Below, piece after piece: positions 1 through 6,678 of a DNA stretch of 8,840 nt. Position 1 is the stretch's first letter. The number at the start of each line of letters is the position of its first letter. The notes under the pieces were generated by a model. That model did no database searches. It saw only the letters and a program-made list of their open reading frames with translations, and had not been told where the DNA came from. Made by a program: the position numbers and the translations under genes. This DNA comes from Azonexus sp. GTDB taxonomy: Bacteria; Pseudomonadota; Gammaproteobacteria; Burkholderiales; Rhodocyclaceae. Location of the stretch: positions 1-8,840 of the forward strand of contig JAUYQT010000406.1 in NCBI GenBank assembly GCA_030697085.1, written 5' to 3'.

Positions 1-602
1 TGACTAATCAATATCTGATTCTCCAGCGCCTCGCCGCGTCGCCGCGCCAGCTCTTCGTTGACCATCGCACGCTGCCCAAGCAGGCGCGCCAGAATCGCCG
101 TCGCAAAAAACCCTGCAGAAATCAGCCCGGCTTGAACAATCGAGGTTTGATCAAAATCATTAGCCACCACACCATATATCTGCGACAGCAAAACGGCCAA
201 AGTGGCAATAGCCGCATAAAAAAGCACCAGCCGACCCCGCCCGACCAGGCTCGCCGCCGCCAGCGAAACAATCAACAAAATCCCCATGCCACTGCTCACA
301 CCGACCGCCAGATACATAAACTGGCTCACCACCAATACGTCTACCGAAACCTGCAGGGACAATTGAAAATTGAAGCGATTCAGCCAGTGCATCGACAGCA
401 ACAAGCCGGCAATCACCGCCAGCATGTAACCGCCAGTCACCACGAGCAACGCCGGCGATGGCAAAAGATTCAGCCGCCCCGTCCACTCATGCGGGAAAAG
501 TATCGCCAGCAAGAAAAAGCCCGCCAGCAGTAGCCGATACAAATTGAAATACTGAAATGAGCGCCAACTAGGCCCCCAAGTCGAAGAAAGCCAGTCCGTC
601 AT
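1..602 (-). CDS. pilS: PilS-type two-component sensor histidine kinase, N-terminal membrane part (partial)
   Basis: The reading frame is open for 200 codons from the ATG at 602 down to the window edge, so the kinase core (HisKA/HATPase) lies outside and is not seen. The visible part has about six hydrophobic segments, near residues 21-37, 50-71, 85-103, 105-121, 124-142 and 156-174. A basic, Glu-rich stretch follows (from about 175), as expected for the linker into a cytoplasmic signalling domain. The pattern GVSSGMGILL (101-110) followed by AAASLVGRGRL (115-125) resembles the membrane domain of PilS, the sensor that works with PilR and sigma-54 to control type IV pilin transcription. The start codon overlaps the stop of the upstream small gene (ATGA), which implies translational coupling. 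The family call is from recalled similarity of the membrane domain only; another kinase with a PilS-like sensor domain is the main alternative. Confidence 0.8.
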   Translation of the reverse strand, partial: MTDWLSSTWGPSWRSFQYFNLYRLLLAGFFLLAILFPHEWTGRLNLLPSPALLVVTGGYMLAVIAGLLLSMHWLNRFNFQLSLQVSVDVLVVSQFMYLAVGVSSGMGILLIVSLAAASLVGRGRLVLFYAAIATLAVLLSQIYGVVANDFDQTSIVQAGLISAGFFATAILARLLGQRAMVNEELARRRGEALENQILIS

Positions 603-829
603 CCGCGCTCTACTTGATCTGCGGCACGACGATGCGCCTCACTGCAATAAAACTTCCCGGCATCGGCGACCCCATCACCTTCGGGAAAATGCACACCGCA
701 ATGGGCGCAGACAAGCATCTTCTGCGCTGCCGCATCAGGATTGGTCGTGTTCTTTGGCGCCGGCTGATTCCGTTTTTTCCAAATCGACCAGACCACCACG
801 ATGACCACAAGGAGAATCAGATACTTCAT
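599..829 (-). CDS. PP0621-like small membrane-anchored zinc-ribbon protein
   Basis: A 76-residue protein. Residues 2-17 form one hydrophobic N-terminal helix (MKYLILLVVIVVVWSIW) followed by a basic cluster KKR (18-20), so it is probably anchored in the inner membrane with the remainder in the cytoplasm. The C-terminal part contains C41-x2-C44 and C62-x3-H66, a likely zinc-binding ribbon. This architecture matches the PP0621 family of uncharacterised proteobacterial proteins. I chose the ATG at 829 because a GAGG Shine-Dalgarno lies five bases upstream; in-frame GTG codons at 833-835 and 830-832 would overlap or abut that site. It overlaps pilS by four bases and probably forms a two-gene operon with it. 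A possible minus-strand -10 element (CATAAT, 868-873) lies upstream, but I see no convincing -35. Molecular function is unknown. Confidence 0.82.
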   Translation of the reverse strand: MKYLILLVVIVVVWSIWKKRNQPAPKNTTNPDAAAQKMLVCAHCGVHFPEGDGVADAGKFYCSEAHRRAADQVERG

Positions 830-834
830 CACCA

Positions 835-838
835 CCTC
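835..838 (-). promoter_or_regulatory. Shine-Dalgarno of the PP0621-like gene
   Basis: Reading the minus strand gives GTGAGGTGGTGATG. The GAGG core stands five bases before the ATG at 829, and this decides the ATG over the in-frame GTG codons just upstream. Confidence 0.6.
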
Positions 839-895
839 ACAAATAACGCAAAAAATAAAATTTGTTAATTATGACCGCCAAAGGGCCGCTCATGT

Positions 896-924
896 TTGCT
901 GGAAAAAGACTCCTGTTGTATCAT
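896..924 (+). promoter_or_regulatory. Sigma-70 promoter of tRNA-Thr
   Basis: A -35 candidate TTGCTG (896-901) and a -10 candidate TATCAT (919-924) are separated by exactly 17 bases. Transcription would begin around 931, about eight bases before the mature tRNA 5' end, a usual arrangement for a single tRNA gene. This is a consensus match by eye, not a mapped start. Confidence 0.6.
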
Positions 925-938
925 CCGCATCCTTGTTT

Positions 939-1014
939 GCCGGTGTAGCTCAGTTGGTAGAGCAGCGCATTCGTAATGCGAAGGTCACCAGTTCGATTCC
1001 GGTCATCGGCACCA
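939..1014 (+). tRNA. tRNA-Thr (anticodon CGT)
   Basis: The 76-nt cloverleaf can be drawn by hand. The acceptor stem is GCCGGTG with CATCGGC, the D stem GCTC with GAGC, the anticodon loop TTCGTAA with CGT at 972-974, the variable loop AGGTC, and the T arm ACCAG-TTCGATT-CCGGT. The CCA end is encoded (1012-1014). CGT reads ACG threonine codons, and the anticodon arm matches E. coli thrW as I recall it, including the G27:A43 non-pair. One oddity is an A:C mismatch at T-stem position 52:62, where an A:U pair would be expected. The gene has its own promoter and terminator, so it is a single-gene unit. No integrase or repeated 3' end is nearby, so nothing suggests it is an attachment site. Confidence 0.95.
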
Positions 1015-1031
1015 ATTAGATTCAAGCACTT

Positions 1032-1060
1032 AGCCTCGGTCAAAAGCCGGGGCTTTTTGC
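1032..1060 (+). terminator. Intrinsic terminator after tRNA-Thr
   Basis: An 8-bp stem AGCCTCGG (1032-1039) with CCGGGGCT (1047-1054), containing one G:T pair, closes a 7-base loop. It is followed by a T run at 1054-1058. It begins 18 bases after the tRNA and has a T tract only on the plus strand, so it should end tRNA transcription before the lipoprotein gene. Confidence 0.85.
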
Positions 1061-1113
1061 TTTCCGGGGTTCGTTTAACCAGTCCGCTCAATACCTCTCG
1101 ACGAAAAAATCCG

Positions 1114-1299
1114 ATGCGTGCCTATCTTTTACTCCTTCTTCTTCCATTCTCATGTTCTGGCTGCGCGGTTGTGGCCGTCGCCGACGCTGCAGTGACCGTG
1201 GTGGCGACAACAGTGAAGGTGGGCGCCACCATCGTCGAGACGACCGTCGACGTGGCGGCAGCTGGTGTCAAAGCGGTTAGTTCATCAAACCCTGACTAA
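1114..1299 (+). CDS. Small putative lipoprotein of unknown function
   Basis: A 61-residue protein with a type II signal peptide: MRAY, a run of six leucines (5-10), then PFSCSGC (11-17). The lipidated cysteine is most likely C17 (C-S-G-C), with C14 as a less good alternative. The mature part (18-56) is almost entirely Ala, Val and Thr with regularly spaced acidic or basic residues (VAVADAAVT, TTVKVG, ETTVDVAA), ending in a short polar tail SSSNPD. It resembles a class of very small proteobacterial lipoproteins (I recall NF038104, not checked) and would sit on the outer or inner membrane. I chose the ATG at 1114 because the signal peptide begins there; upstream in-frame starts would run back through the tRNA terminator and tRNA. 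No good Shine-Dalgarno is visible. The next gene starts 32 bases downstream, so the two may be co-transcribed. Function is unknown. Confidence 0.72.
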   Translation: MRAYLLLLLLPFSCSGCAVVAVADAAVTVVATTVKVGATIVETTVDVAAAGVKAVSSSNPD

Positions 1300-1320
1300 A
1301 ACCAGGACACACAAAGAAAC

Positions 1321-1325
1321 AGGAG
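1321..1325 (+). promoter_or_regulatory. Shine-Dalgarno of the 137-aa membrane protein gene
   Basis: AGGAG stands six bases before the ATG at 1332. It is close to the ideal site and supports both that start and the reality of an otherwise unrecognised gene. Confidence 0.7.
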
Positions 1326-1331
1326 AGCCAA

Positions 1332-1745
1332 ATGCCTCTGAGCCTTGAGTGGCAAATCTTGCATAACAACCATGAGCAGTATGAACGGAGCGCATTGCTG
1401 ATCAAATTGAGCAGCCTGGCGCTTTTTTTCGGTGGGCTCGCCGCCCACCTGCCGCCACTGTGGCTCGGCCTGGCGGTCAGCCTGTGCTGGTTGCTCGAAG
1501 GTATTTACAAAACCTATCAAGCTCGGCTGCTTGAACGACTTTTGAAACTCGAAACCTTGCTGCAAAAAGCCGATGCCCCTGCTGGCTCGGCCATGCAGTT
1601 GTATTCCGAATGGGCGAAGCAGCGACCAGGCGCATTGGCGCTGATTGCCGGCTATGCCCGTAGCGCGCTGCGGCCAACGGTCACCATCCCGTATCTGCCC
1701 ATGCTGCTGTTATTGGGCCTGGCCAAATTTCTGCCTTGGGCCTGA
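1332..1745 (+). CDS. Uncharacterised 137-aa membrane protein
   Basis: I do not recognise a characterised family. The protein opens with a polar helix (1-20, SLEWQILHNNHEQYERS). Two hydrophobic segments follow, about 21-39 and 42-58, joined by a short His-Leu-Pro-Pro turn, so they look like a helical hairpin. Residues 59-82 form a charged amphipathic helix (YKTYQARLLERLLKLETLLQ), possibly a coiled coil. A polar linker (83-99) and a weakly hydrophobic region (100-112) come next, then a last hydrophobic helix (118-135) that ends close to the C terminus. A strong AGGAG site precedes the start. It follows the lipoprotein gene on the same strand with a 32-base gap, and converges with glgB with only 24 bases between the stop codons and no clear terminator. 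It may be a small inner-membrane protein; no function is assigned. Confidence 0.75.
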   Translation: MPLSLEWQILHNNHEQYERSALLIKLSSLALFFGGLAAHLPPLWLGLAVSLCWLLEGIYKTYQARLLERLLKLETLLQKADAPAGSAMQLYSEWAKQRPGALALIAGYARSALRPTVTIPYLPMLLLLGLAKFLPWA

Positions 1746-1769
1746 TCGATCACCAGGGCTGGATTCACC

Positions 1770-3635
1770 TCACCCACGTTGCAGCACGACCGCGGCTAAA
1801 GGCGGCAAGGTGATTTCCAGATTGGCCGGGCGGTTCATCCACTCGCCTGCGCTCGCCTCCAGCCCACCGGCATTGCCCAAATTGCTGCCGCCGTAATAGG
1901 CCGAATCGCTGTTGAGAATTTCACGATAGCGCCCGGCTTCGGGAACGCCGATGCGGTAAGCGATTTTTGGGGCTGGAGTGAGGTTGACCGCAACAATGAC
2001 AAAACTTCCGTCCCGCCCCCGACGTATCCAGCTGAGCACCGAGTTTTCGCTATCGTGGCAATCAATCCAGTCGAAACCGCCGGGCTCGAAATCCTCAGAA
2101 TACAAGGCGGAATGATCGCGATAGAGGTGATTAAGATCGCTGGACAACCGCTGCAGGCCCGCATGGGCCGGGTCGTTCAACAAGCCCCAATCGAGCTCGC
2201 GCCCCTCCGACCATTCGCGTGGCTGACCAAACTCACCGCCCATGAACATCAGCTTCTTGCCCGGCGTGAACGTTTGCCAGGCCAGCAGGAGACGCAAATT
2301 GGCGAAGCGCTGCCAGGCATCACCGGGCATTTTTCCTATCAGTGAGCCTTTGCCGTGCACAACTTCATCGTGCGAAAAAGGCAGCACGTAGTTTTCACTG
2401 TAGGCGTAAACCTGACCAAAAGTGAGTTCGTTGTGATGCCAGCGGCGATGGATCGGGTCACGATGAAAATAGCGCAGCGTATCGTTCATCCAGCCCATGT
2501 TCCACTTCATTGAAAAACCCAGGCCGCCGACATAGGTCGGGCGCGAAACCATCGGCCAGGCGGTGGATTCCTCGGCGATGGTCAGGGCACCGGGAAACTC
2601 CGCATGCACCATCGCATTGAGTTGCTTGAGAAACTCGACCGCTTCGAGATTCTCCCGCCCGCCATGCTTGTTCGGTAGCCACTCACCGGGCTTGCGGCCG
2701 TAGTCGAGGTAGAGCATTGAGGCGACAGCGTCGACGCGCAGGCCATCGAAATGGAATTCTGCGAGCCACCAATGCGCCGACGAAAGCAGAAAACTACGCA
2801 CCTCGTGCCGGCCGTAATTGAAAATATGCGTGCCCCACTCGGCATGCAGGCCGAGACGCGGGTCGGCATGTTCATAAAGCGCCGTGCCATCGTAACTGGC
2901 CAGTGCCCACTGATCTTGCGGAAAATGGCCGGGCACCCAGTCGAGAATGACGCCCAGCCCGGCTTGATGACAGGCATCGATGAAAAAACGCAGATCATCC
3001 GATGAACCGTAGCGCGCAGTTGGGGCGAAATAACCGATGGTCTGATAACCCCAGGACTCATCGAGCGGATGCTCGGTAATCGGCAGCAGTTCAAGGTGCG
3101 TATAGCCCTGTTCAACGACGTAAGGAATCAGCCGTTCGGCCAACTCGCGCCAAAGATAAGGTTTGCCGTCCGGATGCCGCATCCAGGAGCCGGCATGGAC
3201 TTCATAAATATTGACCGGCGCATGCTGCCAGTCCCAAGTCGCCCGCCTTTCCTGCCAGGCCGCATCGGCCCAGACATGACGCGATGGCGGCACGACATAG
3301 GCGGCGGAACCTGGTCGCAACTCAACGCCACGGGCGTAAGGATCAGCTTTGACCAGTACGGCACCGTTTTCGCGATTGATAATCTCGAATCGATAGAGGC
3401 AATGGGGCACGGCTTCCGTTACCAACAGTTCCCATATCCCGGAGGCGCCCAGTTCATGCATACGGTGCGCCGCGCCATGCCAGGCGTTGAAATCACCGAG
3501 CACGGCAACCTGCGAGGCATTAGGGGCCCAAACGCGAAATGTCGTACCCGCTGCTTCCGGATGTGCGCCGAGCAGTCGGTAGGCTTGAAAATTGCGCCCC
3601 TCATTGAACAGGTAAAGCTCATCTGCCAGCTTCAT
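1770..3635 (-). CDS. glgB: 1,4-alpha-glucan branching enzyme (GH13)
   Basis: This 621-residue cytoplasmic enzyme cuts alpha-1,4 glucan chains and reattaches them through alpha-1,6 bonds, creating glycogen branches. A CBM48-like N-terminal beta domain covers about 17-105 ([18 protein letters not shown]), the GH13 barrel about 140-500, and a C-terminal beta domain about 515-620. Diagnostic motifs are IYEVHAGSW (143-151), DESWGYQ (192-198), DWVPGHFP (232-239), the nucleophile D302 in GLRVDAV, the acid/base E355 in TIAEEST, and D423 in [11 protein letters not shown]. It is about 100 residues shorter than the E. coli enzyme because it lacks the extra N-terminal N1 module, like other short bacterial GlgB proteins such as that of Bacillus. 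The start has a strong AAGGAGG site four bases upstream. It is transcribed divergently from glgC across a 53-bp gap. No frameshift or missing catalytic residue is seen. Confidence 0.97.
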   Translation of the reverse strand: MKLADELYLFNEGRNFQAYRLLGAHPEAAGTTFRVWAPNASQVAVLGDFNAWHGAAHRMHELGASGIWELLVTEAVPHCLYRFEIINRENGAVLVKADPYARGVELRPGSAAYVVPPSRHVWADAAWQERRATWDWQHAPVNIYEVHAGSWMRHPDGKPYLWRELAERLIPYVVEQGYTHLELLPITEHPLDESWGYQTIGYFAPTARYGSSDDLRFFIDACHQAGLGVILDWVPGHFPQDQWALASYDGTALYEHADPRLGLHAEWGTHIFNYGRHEVRSFLLSSAHWWLAEFHFDGLRVDAVASMLYLDYGRKPGEWLPNKHGGRENLEAVEFLKQLNAMVHAEFPGALTIAEESTAWPMVSRPTYVGGLGFSMKWNMGWMNDTLRYFHRDPIHRRWHHNELTFGQVYAYSENYVLPFSHDEVVHGKGSLIGKMPGDAWQRFANLRLLLAWQTFTPGKKLMFMGGEFGQPREWSEGRELDWGLLNDPAHAGLQRLSSDLNHLYRDHSALYSEDFEPGGFDWIDCHDSENSVLSWIRRGRDGSFVIVAVNLTPAPKIAYRIGVPEAGRYREILNSDSAYYGGSNLGNAGGLEASAGEWMNRPANLEITLPPLAAVVLQRG

Positions 3636-3639
3636 TTGG

Positions 3640-3646
3640 CCTCCTT
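3640..3646 (-). promoter_or_regulatory. Shine-Dalgarno of glgB
   Basis: AAGGAGG on the minus strand, four bases before the ATG at 3635. It is a near-perfect match to the 16S tail and fixes the glgB start, which agrees with the absence of an N1 module. Confidence 0.75.
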
Positions 3647-3676
3647 ATCGCAGTATCATAAGTTAAAACGTGACCA

Positions 3677-3683
3677 GGGAGGT
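3677..3683 (+). promoter_or_regulatory. Shine-Dalgarno deciding the glgC start
   Basis: GGGAGGT stands five bases before the ATG at 3689. The alternative ATG at 3749 (residue 21) has no comparable site, so the longer protein is preferred even though the first 20 residues lie outside the conserved family core. Confidence 0.7.
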
Positions 3684-3688
3684 CCGCC

Positions 3689-5011
3689 ATGCCCCTAAAC
3701 ACAAGCTGCCCGCATCAGCCTTATTGCGAAATACGGGAACAGACCGATATGCGCTTTATCAGTCACCTGACACGCAACACCTTCGCCATTATTCTGGCGG
3801 GCGGTCGCGGCACGCGGTTACGACAACTCACTGATTTTCGTTCAAAACCGGCCGTGCCTTTTGCCGGCAAGTTCCGCATTATTGATTTCACGCTTTCCAA
3901 CTGCGTCAATTCCGGCATCCGGAAAATTGGTGTTGCCACCCAGTACAAGGCGCACAGCCTGATTCGCCACATTCAGCGCGGCTGGAGCTTCCTTGACGGG
4001 CGTTTCGACGAGTTCGTCCAGCTTCTGCCGGCGCAGCAGCAAATTGATGAAAATCAGTGGTATCAGGGCACGGCCGATGCTGTTTTTCAGAACCTTCACG
4101 TCCTGCGCCGCTACCAGCCGGAACACATTCTGGTCGTCGCCGGCGACCATATTTACAAAATGGATTATGGCCGGATGCTGGCTATTCATGCCAAAAACCA
4201 GGCCGACATGACGGTTGCCTGCATTGACGTCCCCCTCGCCGAAGCCAGCGAATTCGGGGTTATGGCGGTCGACGCCGAGGATCGGGTGATTGACTTCGTC
4301 GAAAAGCCGCAAAATCCGCCCGCCATGCCCGGCCAGCCGGATCGGGCGCTGGCGTCAATGGGCATTTACATATTCAATGCCAAGTTCCTGTTTGAACAAC
4401 TGGCGCGCGATGCGCAAACTACCGGATCGAGTCGCGACTTCGGCAAAGACATCATTCCCTACATCGTTCCCCGCTACCGCGTCTTTGCCCACCGCTTTGC
4501 CGACTCCTGTGTCGGCAGCGACGATCACCAGCCCTACTGGCGCGATGTCGGGACAATTGATGCCTACTGGGAAGCCAACATGGAGATGACCAAAGTTACT
4601 CCCGAACTCAACCTCTACGACAAGGAGTGGCCGATCTGGACCAATCAGGAGCAGATGCCGCCGGCCAAGTTTGTCTTTGACGACAACGACCGGCGCGGCA
4701 CCGCGGTCGACTCGCTGATTTCCGGCGGCTGCATCATTTCCGGCGCCAGCGTCAAACGCTCGCTGCTCTTCTCCAACGTCAAGGTTCATAGTTGGGCCAC
4801 CGTTGAAGATGCGGTGATTCTGCCGGAAGTCGATATCGGCCGGCACGCCATCATCAAGCGCTGCGTCATCGACAAACATTGCCGAATACCTGAAGGCATG
4901 GTGATCGGCGTTGACCTGGCGGCAGATCGCCAACGCTTTCATGTCAGCCCCAAGGGAATTACCTTGGTCACCGCCGAGATGCTCGGCCAGGGCGCGGCGG
5001 CGAACCGCTGA
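3689..5011 (+). CDS. glgC: Glucose-1-phosphate adenylyltransferase (ADP-glucose pyrophosphorylase)
   Basis: This 440-residue enzyme makes ADP-glucose and pyrophosphate from ATP and glucose-1-phosphate, the committed step of bacterial glycogen synthesis. The nucleotidyltransferase domain spans about 31-300: LAGGRGTRL (36-44), KPAVPF (53-58), WYQGTADAV (124-132), [10 protein letters not shown] (151-160) with the metal-binding D153, FVEKP with the glucose-1-phosphate lysine K206, and [10 protein letters not shown] (285-294). A left-handed beta-helix of hexapeptide repeats follows (about 320-415, for example [11 protein letters not shown]). Aligned by eye to E. coli GlgC (offset 11), the activator lysine K39 is replaced by F50 and H46 by P57, while R52 is kept as R63. 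This suggests a different effector response from the fructose-1,6-bisphosphate-activated enteric enzyme. The 20-residue N-terminal extension contains two cysteines (C7, C13). The gene ends in TGATG, sharing one base with the next start. Confidence 0.97.
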   Translation: MPLNTSCPHQPYCEIREQTDMRFISHLTRNTFAIILAGGRGTRLRQLTDFRSKPAVPFAGKFRIIDFTLSNCVNSGIRKIGVATQYKAHSLIRHIQRGWSFLDGRFDEFVQLLPAQQQIDENQWYQGTADAVFQNLHVLRRYQPEHILVVAGDHIYKMDYGRMLAIHAKNQADMTVACIDVPLAEASEFGVMAVDAEDRVIDFVEKPQNPPAMPGQPDRALASMGIYIFNAKFLFEQLARDAQTTGSSRDFGKDIIPYIVPRYRVFAHRFADSCVGSDDHQPYWRDVGTIDAYWEANMEMTKVTPELNLYDKEWPIWTNQEQMPPAKFVFDDNDRRGTAVDSLISGGCIISGASVKRSLLFSNVKVHSWATVEDAVILPEVDIGRHAIIKRCVIDKHCRIPEGMVIGVDLAADRQRFHVSPKGITLVTAEMLGQGAAANR

Positions 5012-6666
5012 TGGCTGATCTCGCGTTTCTCTGGCACATGCACCAGCCGGATTATCGGCACCCGGACAGCGGCGAATTCCTCCTGCCCTGGGTCTTGCTC
5101 CACGCCATTAAAGATTACACCGACATGGCAGCGCATCTCGAACGGCATCCGGGCATTCACTGCACGATCAATTTCGTCCCGGTGCTGCTGGATCAGATTG
5201 AAGACTACAGCGCGCAATTCGCCAGCGGGCAATGGCGCGACCCGCTGTTGCGTATTGCCAGCTGGCCCGACCCAAACACGCTAGCGGCTGAAGATCGTGA
5301 CTGGCTGCTCGACATGGCCTTTCGCTGCCATGCGCCGACCATGCTCGAACCCTTCGCTCCCTATCGCCGCCTGCGTGACATGCTGACTTACGTCCAAAGC
5401 CAGGATGGCAATGGCCTGAGCTACCTGTCCGGAGCTTTTTTCGCCGATCTGGCGACCTGGTATTTGCTCGCCTGGAGCGGCGAAAGCCTGCGCCGCAACG
5501 GCAAAGTCATTCCGCAACTGATGGCCAAAGGCGGCAGCTTCTCGCTACTCGACCGGCAAAACCTGCTGGCCGAACTGAGCAGCGCCGTCGACGGACTGAT
5601 TCCGCGCTACCGCGCCTTGGCCGAAAGCGGCCAGATCGAGCTCAGTTGCACGCCGGCAACGCACCCGCTGGCACCACTGATGATTGACTTCAATTCAGCC
5701 CGCGAAGCCTGGCCAGAGTGCATTTTGCCCGCCGCACCGACCTACCCAGGCGGCCGCTCACGCGTTGCCGGGCACATTGCCCAGGCGCAGGAGAGTCACA
5801 CCCGACGTTTCGGCCAGCCCTCAGCCGGCTTGTGGCCGGCTGAGGGCGCGCTGTCCACCCCCTTCCTGAAACAGATCAGCGAGGCTGGTTTCAATTGGAC
5901 AGCGAGCAGCCACGGCGTACTGAAAAACTCCGCCGGCAACGAGGCCAAAACGACGCACCCCTGGCAGACACCAGAAGGCACGCCGGGCGACATCACCCTC
6001 TTCTTCCGTAACGAACGCATTTCAGACCTGATCGGCTTTGAGTACGCCAGCTGGCATGGGCGCGATGCCGCACAACACTTCATGACCGAAGTGAAAGCCA
6101 TTCATCTGCAGGATGCCCGCAACCTGATTCCGGTTTTTCTCGATGGTGAAAATGCCTGGGAGTATTACCCCTACAACGCCTGGTATTTTTTCAACGACCT
6201 TTACGACGCACTGGAGAAAACCCCGGCCATTCGCACCGTGACGCTCTCGGAAGCTGCGGCAGCACACCACGAGCGCCGTCCCCGCCTGCCTCGTTTGACT
6301 GCTGGCAGTTGGGTTTATGGCACGCTCTCGACCTGGATTGGCAATCCGGACAAAAACCGCGCCTGGGAAATGTTATGTGACGTCAAACAATGCGTTGACC
6401 GGGCGATCGACAGCCAAACGCTGAGCGACACCGATAAGCATGATGTCCTGCGTCGTCTGGCCGTTTGCGAGAGCTCTGACTGGTTCTGGTGGCTCGGCGA
6501 CTATAACTCGCCACAATCCGTCGCTTGCTTTGACCGCCTGTTCCGCGAAAACCTCAAAGCCCTCTATCACCTGCTTAAATTTCCACCGCCCGCCAGCCTC
6601 GATCACCCGATCAGCAAGGGAGCCGGCAAACCGGAAAGCGGCGGCACCATGCGCCGTGCCAACTGA
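5011..6666 (+). CDS. GH57 glycoside hydrolase, amylopullulanase-type motifs
   Basis: A 551-residue protein with no signal peptide, so probably cytoplasmic. It shows the five conserved regions of family GH57: HMHQP (9-13); GQIEL (207-211) within GQIELSCTPATHPLAPL; GLWPAEGA with nucleophile E278; FLDGENAWE (377-385) with acid catalyst D379; and SWVYGTLSTWIG (433-444). The last two, and the closing WFWWLGDY (491-498), are typical of the amylopullulanase/alpha-amylase subgroup rather than the branching-enzyme subgroup. The expected activity is hydrolysis or transglycosylation of alpha-1,4 and perhaps alpha-1,6 glucan bonds, here presumably on glycogen or its breakdown products; the exact specificity cannot be read from sequence. 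The ATG shares a base with the glgC stop, giving tight translational coupling. The C-terminal tail (about 530-551) is polar, Gly/Lys-rich and probably disordered. A strong hairpin covers the E278 codon. Confidence 0.9.
   Translation: MADLAFLWHMHQPDYRHPDSGEFLLPWVLLHAIKDYTDMAAHLERHPGIHCTINFVPVLLDQIEDYSAQFASGQWRDPLLRIASWPDPNTLAAEDRDWLLDMAFRCHAPTMLEPFAPYRRLRDMLTYVQSQDGNGLSYLSGAFFADLATWYLLAWSGESLRRNGKVIPQLMAKGGSFSLLDRQNLLAELSSAVDGLIPRYRALAESGQIELSCTPATHPLAPLMIDFNSAREAWPECILPAAPTYPGGRSRVAGHIAQAQESHTRRFGQPSAGLWPAEGALSTPFLKQISEAGFNWTASSHGVLKNSAGNEAKTTHPWQTPEGTPGDITLFFRNERISDLIGFEYASWHGRDAAQHFMTEVKAIHLQDARNLIPVFLDGENAWEYYPYNAWYFFNDLYDALEKTPAIRTVTLSEAAAAHHERRPRLPRLTAGSWVYGTLSTWIGNPDKNRAWEMLCDVKQCVDRAIDSQTLSDTDKHDVLRRLAVCESSDWFWWLGDYNSPQSVACFDRLFRENLKALYHLLKFPPPASLDHPISKGAGKPESGGTMRRAN
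5817..5847 (+). repeat. Perfect 13-bp inverted repeat inside the first GH57 gene
   Basis: GCCCTCAGCCGGC (5817-5829) and GCCGGCTGAGGGC (5835-5847) are exact reverse complements around a 5-base loop TTGTG. The stem is GC-rich and has no T run after it, so it is not a standard terminator. It codes for the end of Q269 through G279, including the catalytic E278 (GAG, 5842-5844). It may be a stable mRNA structure or a by-product of codon choice. Confidence 0.85.
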
Positions 6667-6678
6667 AAAAGATCCCCC

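Larger units (their letters stand above)
3636..3688. promoter_or_regulatory. Divergent glgB-glgC control region
   Basis: Only 53 bases separate the two start codons, with a strong ribosome site at each end and an AT-rich core. The core CTTATGATAC/GTATCATAAG (3653-3662) offers TATGAT on the minus strand (3655-3660) and TATCAT on the plus strand (3654-3659), so two -10 candidates overlap back to back. The -35 matches are poor: TTCATT at 3631-3636 would give 17-base spacing for the plus-strand element. An activator or another sigma factor, or promoters inside the opposite gene, remain possible. The compact layout suggests coordinated control of branching and ADP-glucose synthesis. Confidence 0.4.

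Noticed and set aside
132..533. Frames on both strands within 132-533 (133 aa plus, 108 aa minus)
   Set aside because: They lie inside the 200-codon PilS-like frame, which has coherent membrane helices and a coupled start. The others have Gln/Arg-rich or otherwise implausible composition.
868..873. Minus-strand -10 candidate CATAAT for the PP0621-pilS operon
   Set aside because: The hexamer is reasonable but no matching -35 lies at 16-18 bases, so it is mentioned only in the gene entry.
939..1014. tRNA-Thr as an integration site for a mobile element
   Set aside because: There is no integrase, no repeated tRNA 3' end and no composition break in the window.
801..1019. 72-aa plus-strand reading frame ending in GVAQLVEQR...VIGTN
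   Set aside because: Its C-terminal part is a translation of the tRNA-Thr gene, a well-known false protein pattern, and its start lies inside the PP0621-like gene on the other strand.
976..1113. Longer 107-aa version of the lipoprotein gene starting at 976
   Set aside because: The extra 46 codons run through the tRNA and its terminator; the signal peptide and lipobox define the start at 1114.
1743..1752. Palindrome TGATCGATCA at the stop codon of the 137-aa gene
   Set aside because: It is a 10-base palindrome with no loop, no extended stem and no T run. I do not consider it a terminator, and its length is within chance.
3069..3698. 209-aa plus-strand frame opposite the 5' half of glgB
   Set aside because: It is antisense to the conserved GlgB sequence, has no family resemblance, and runs through the control region into glgC.
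4713..4746. Repeated ATTTCCGGCG in glgC
   Set aside because: It encodes two consecutive turns of the beta-helix (SGG and SGA), so protein repetition explains it.
4355..4942. 195-aa minus-strand frame opposite glgC
   Set aside because: It is antisense to conserved GlgC domains and has no recognisable protein features.
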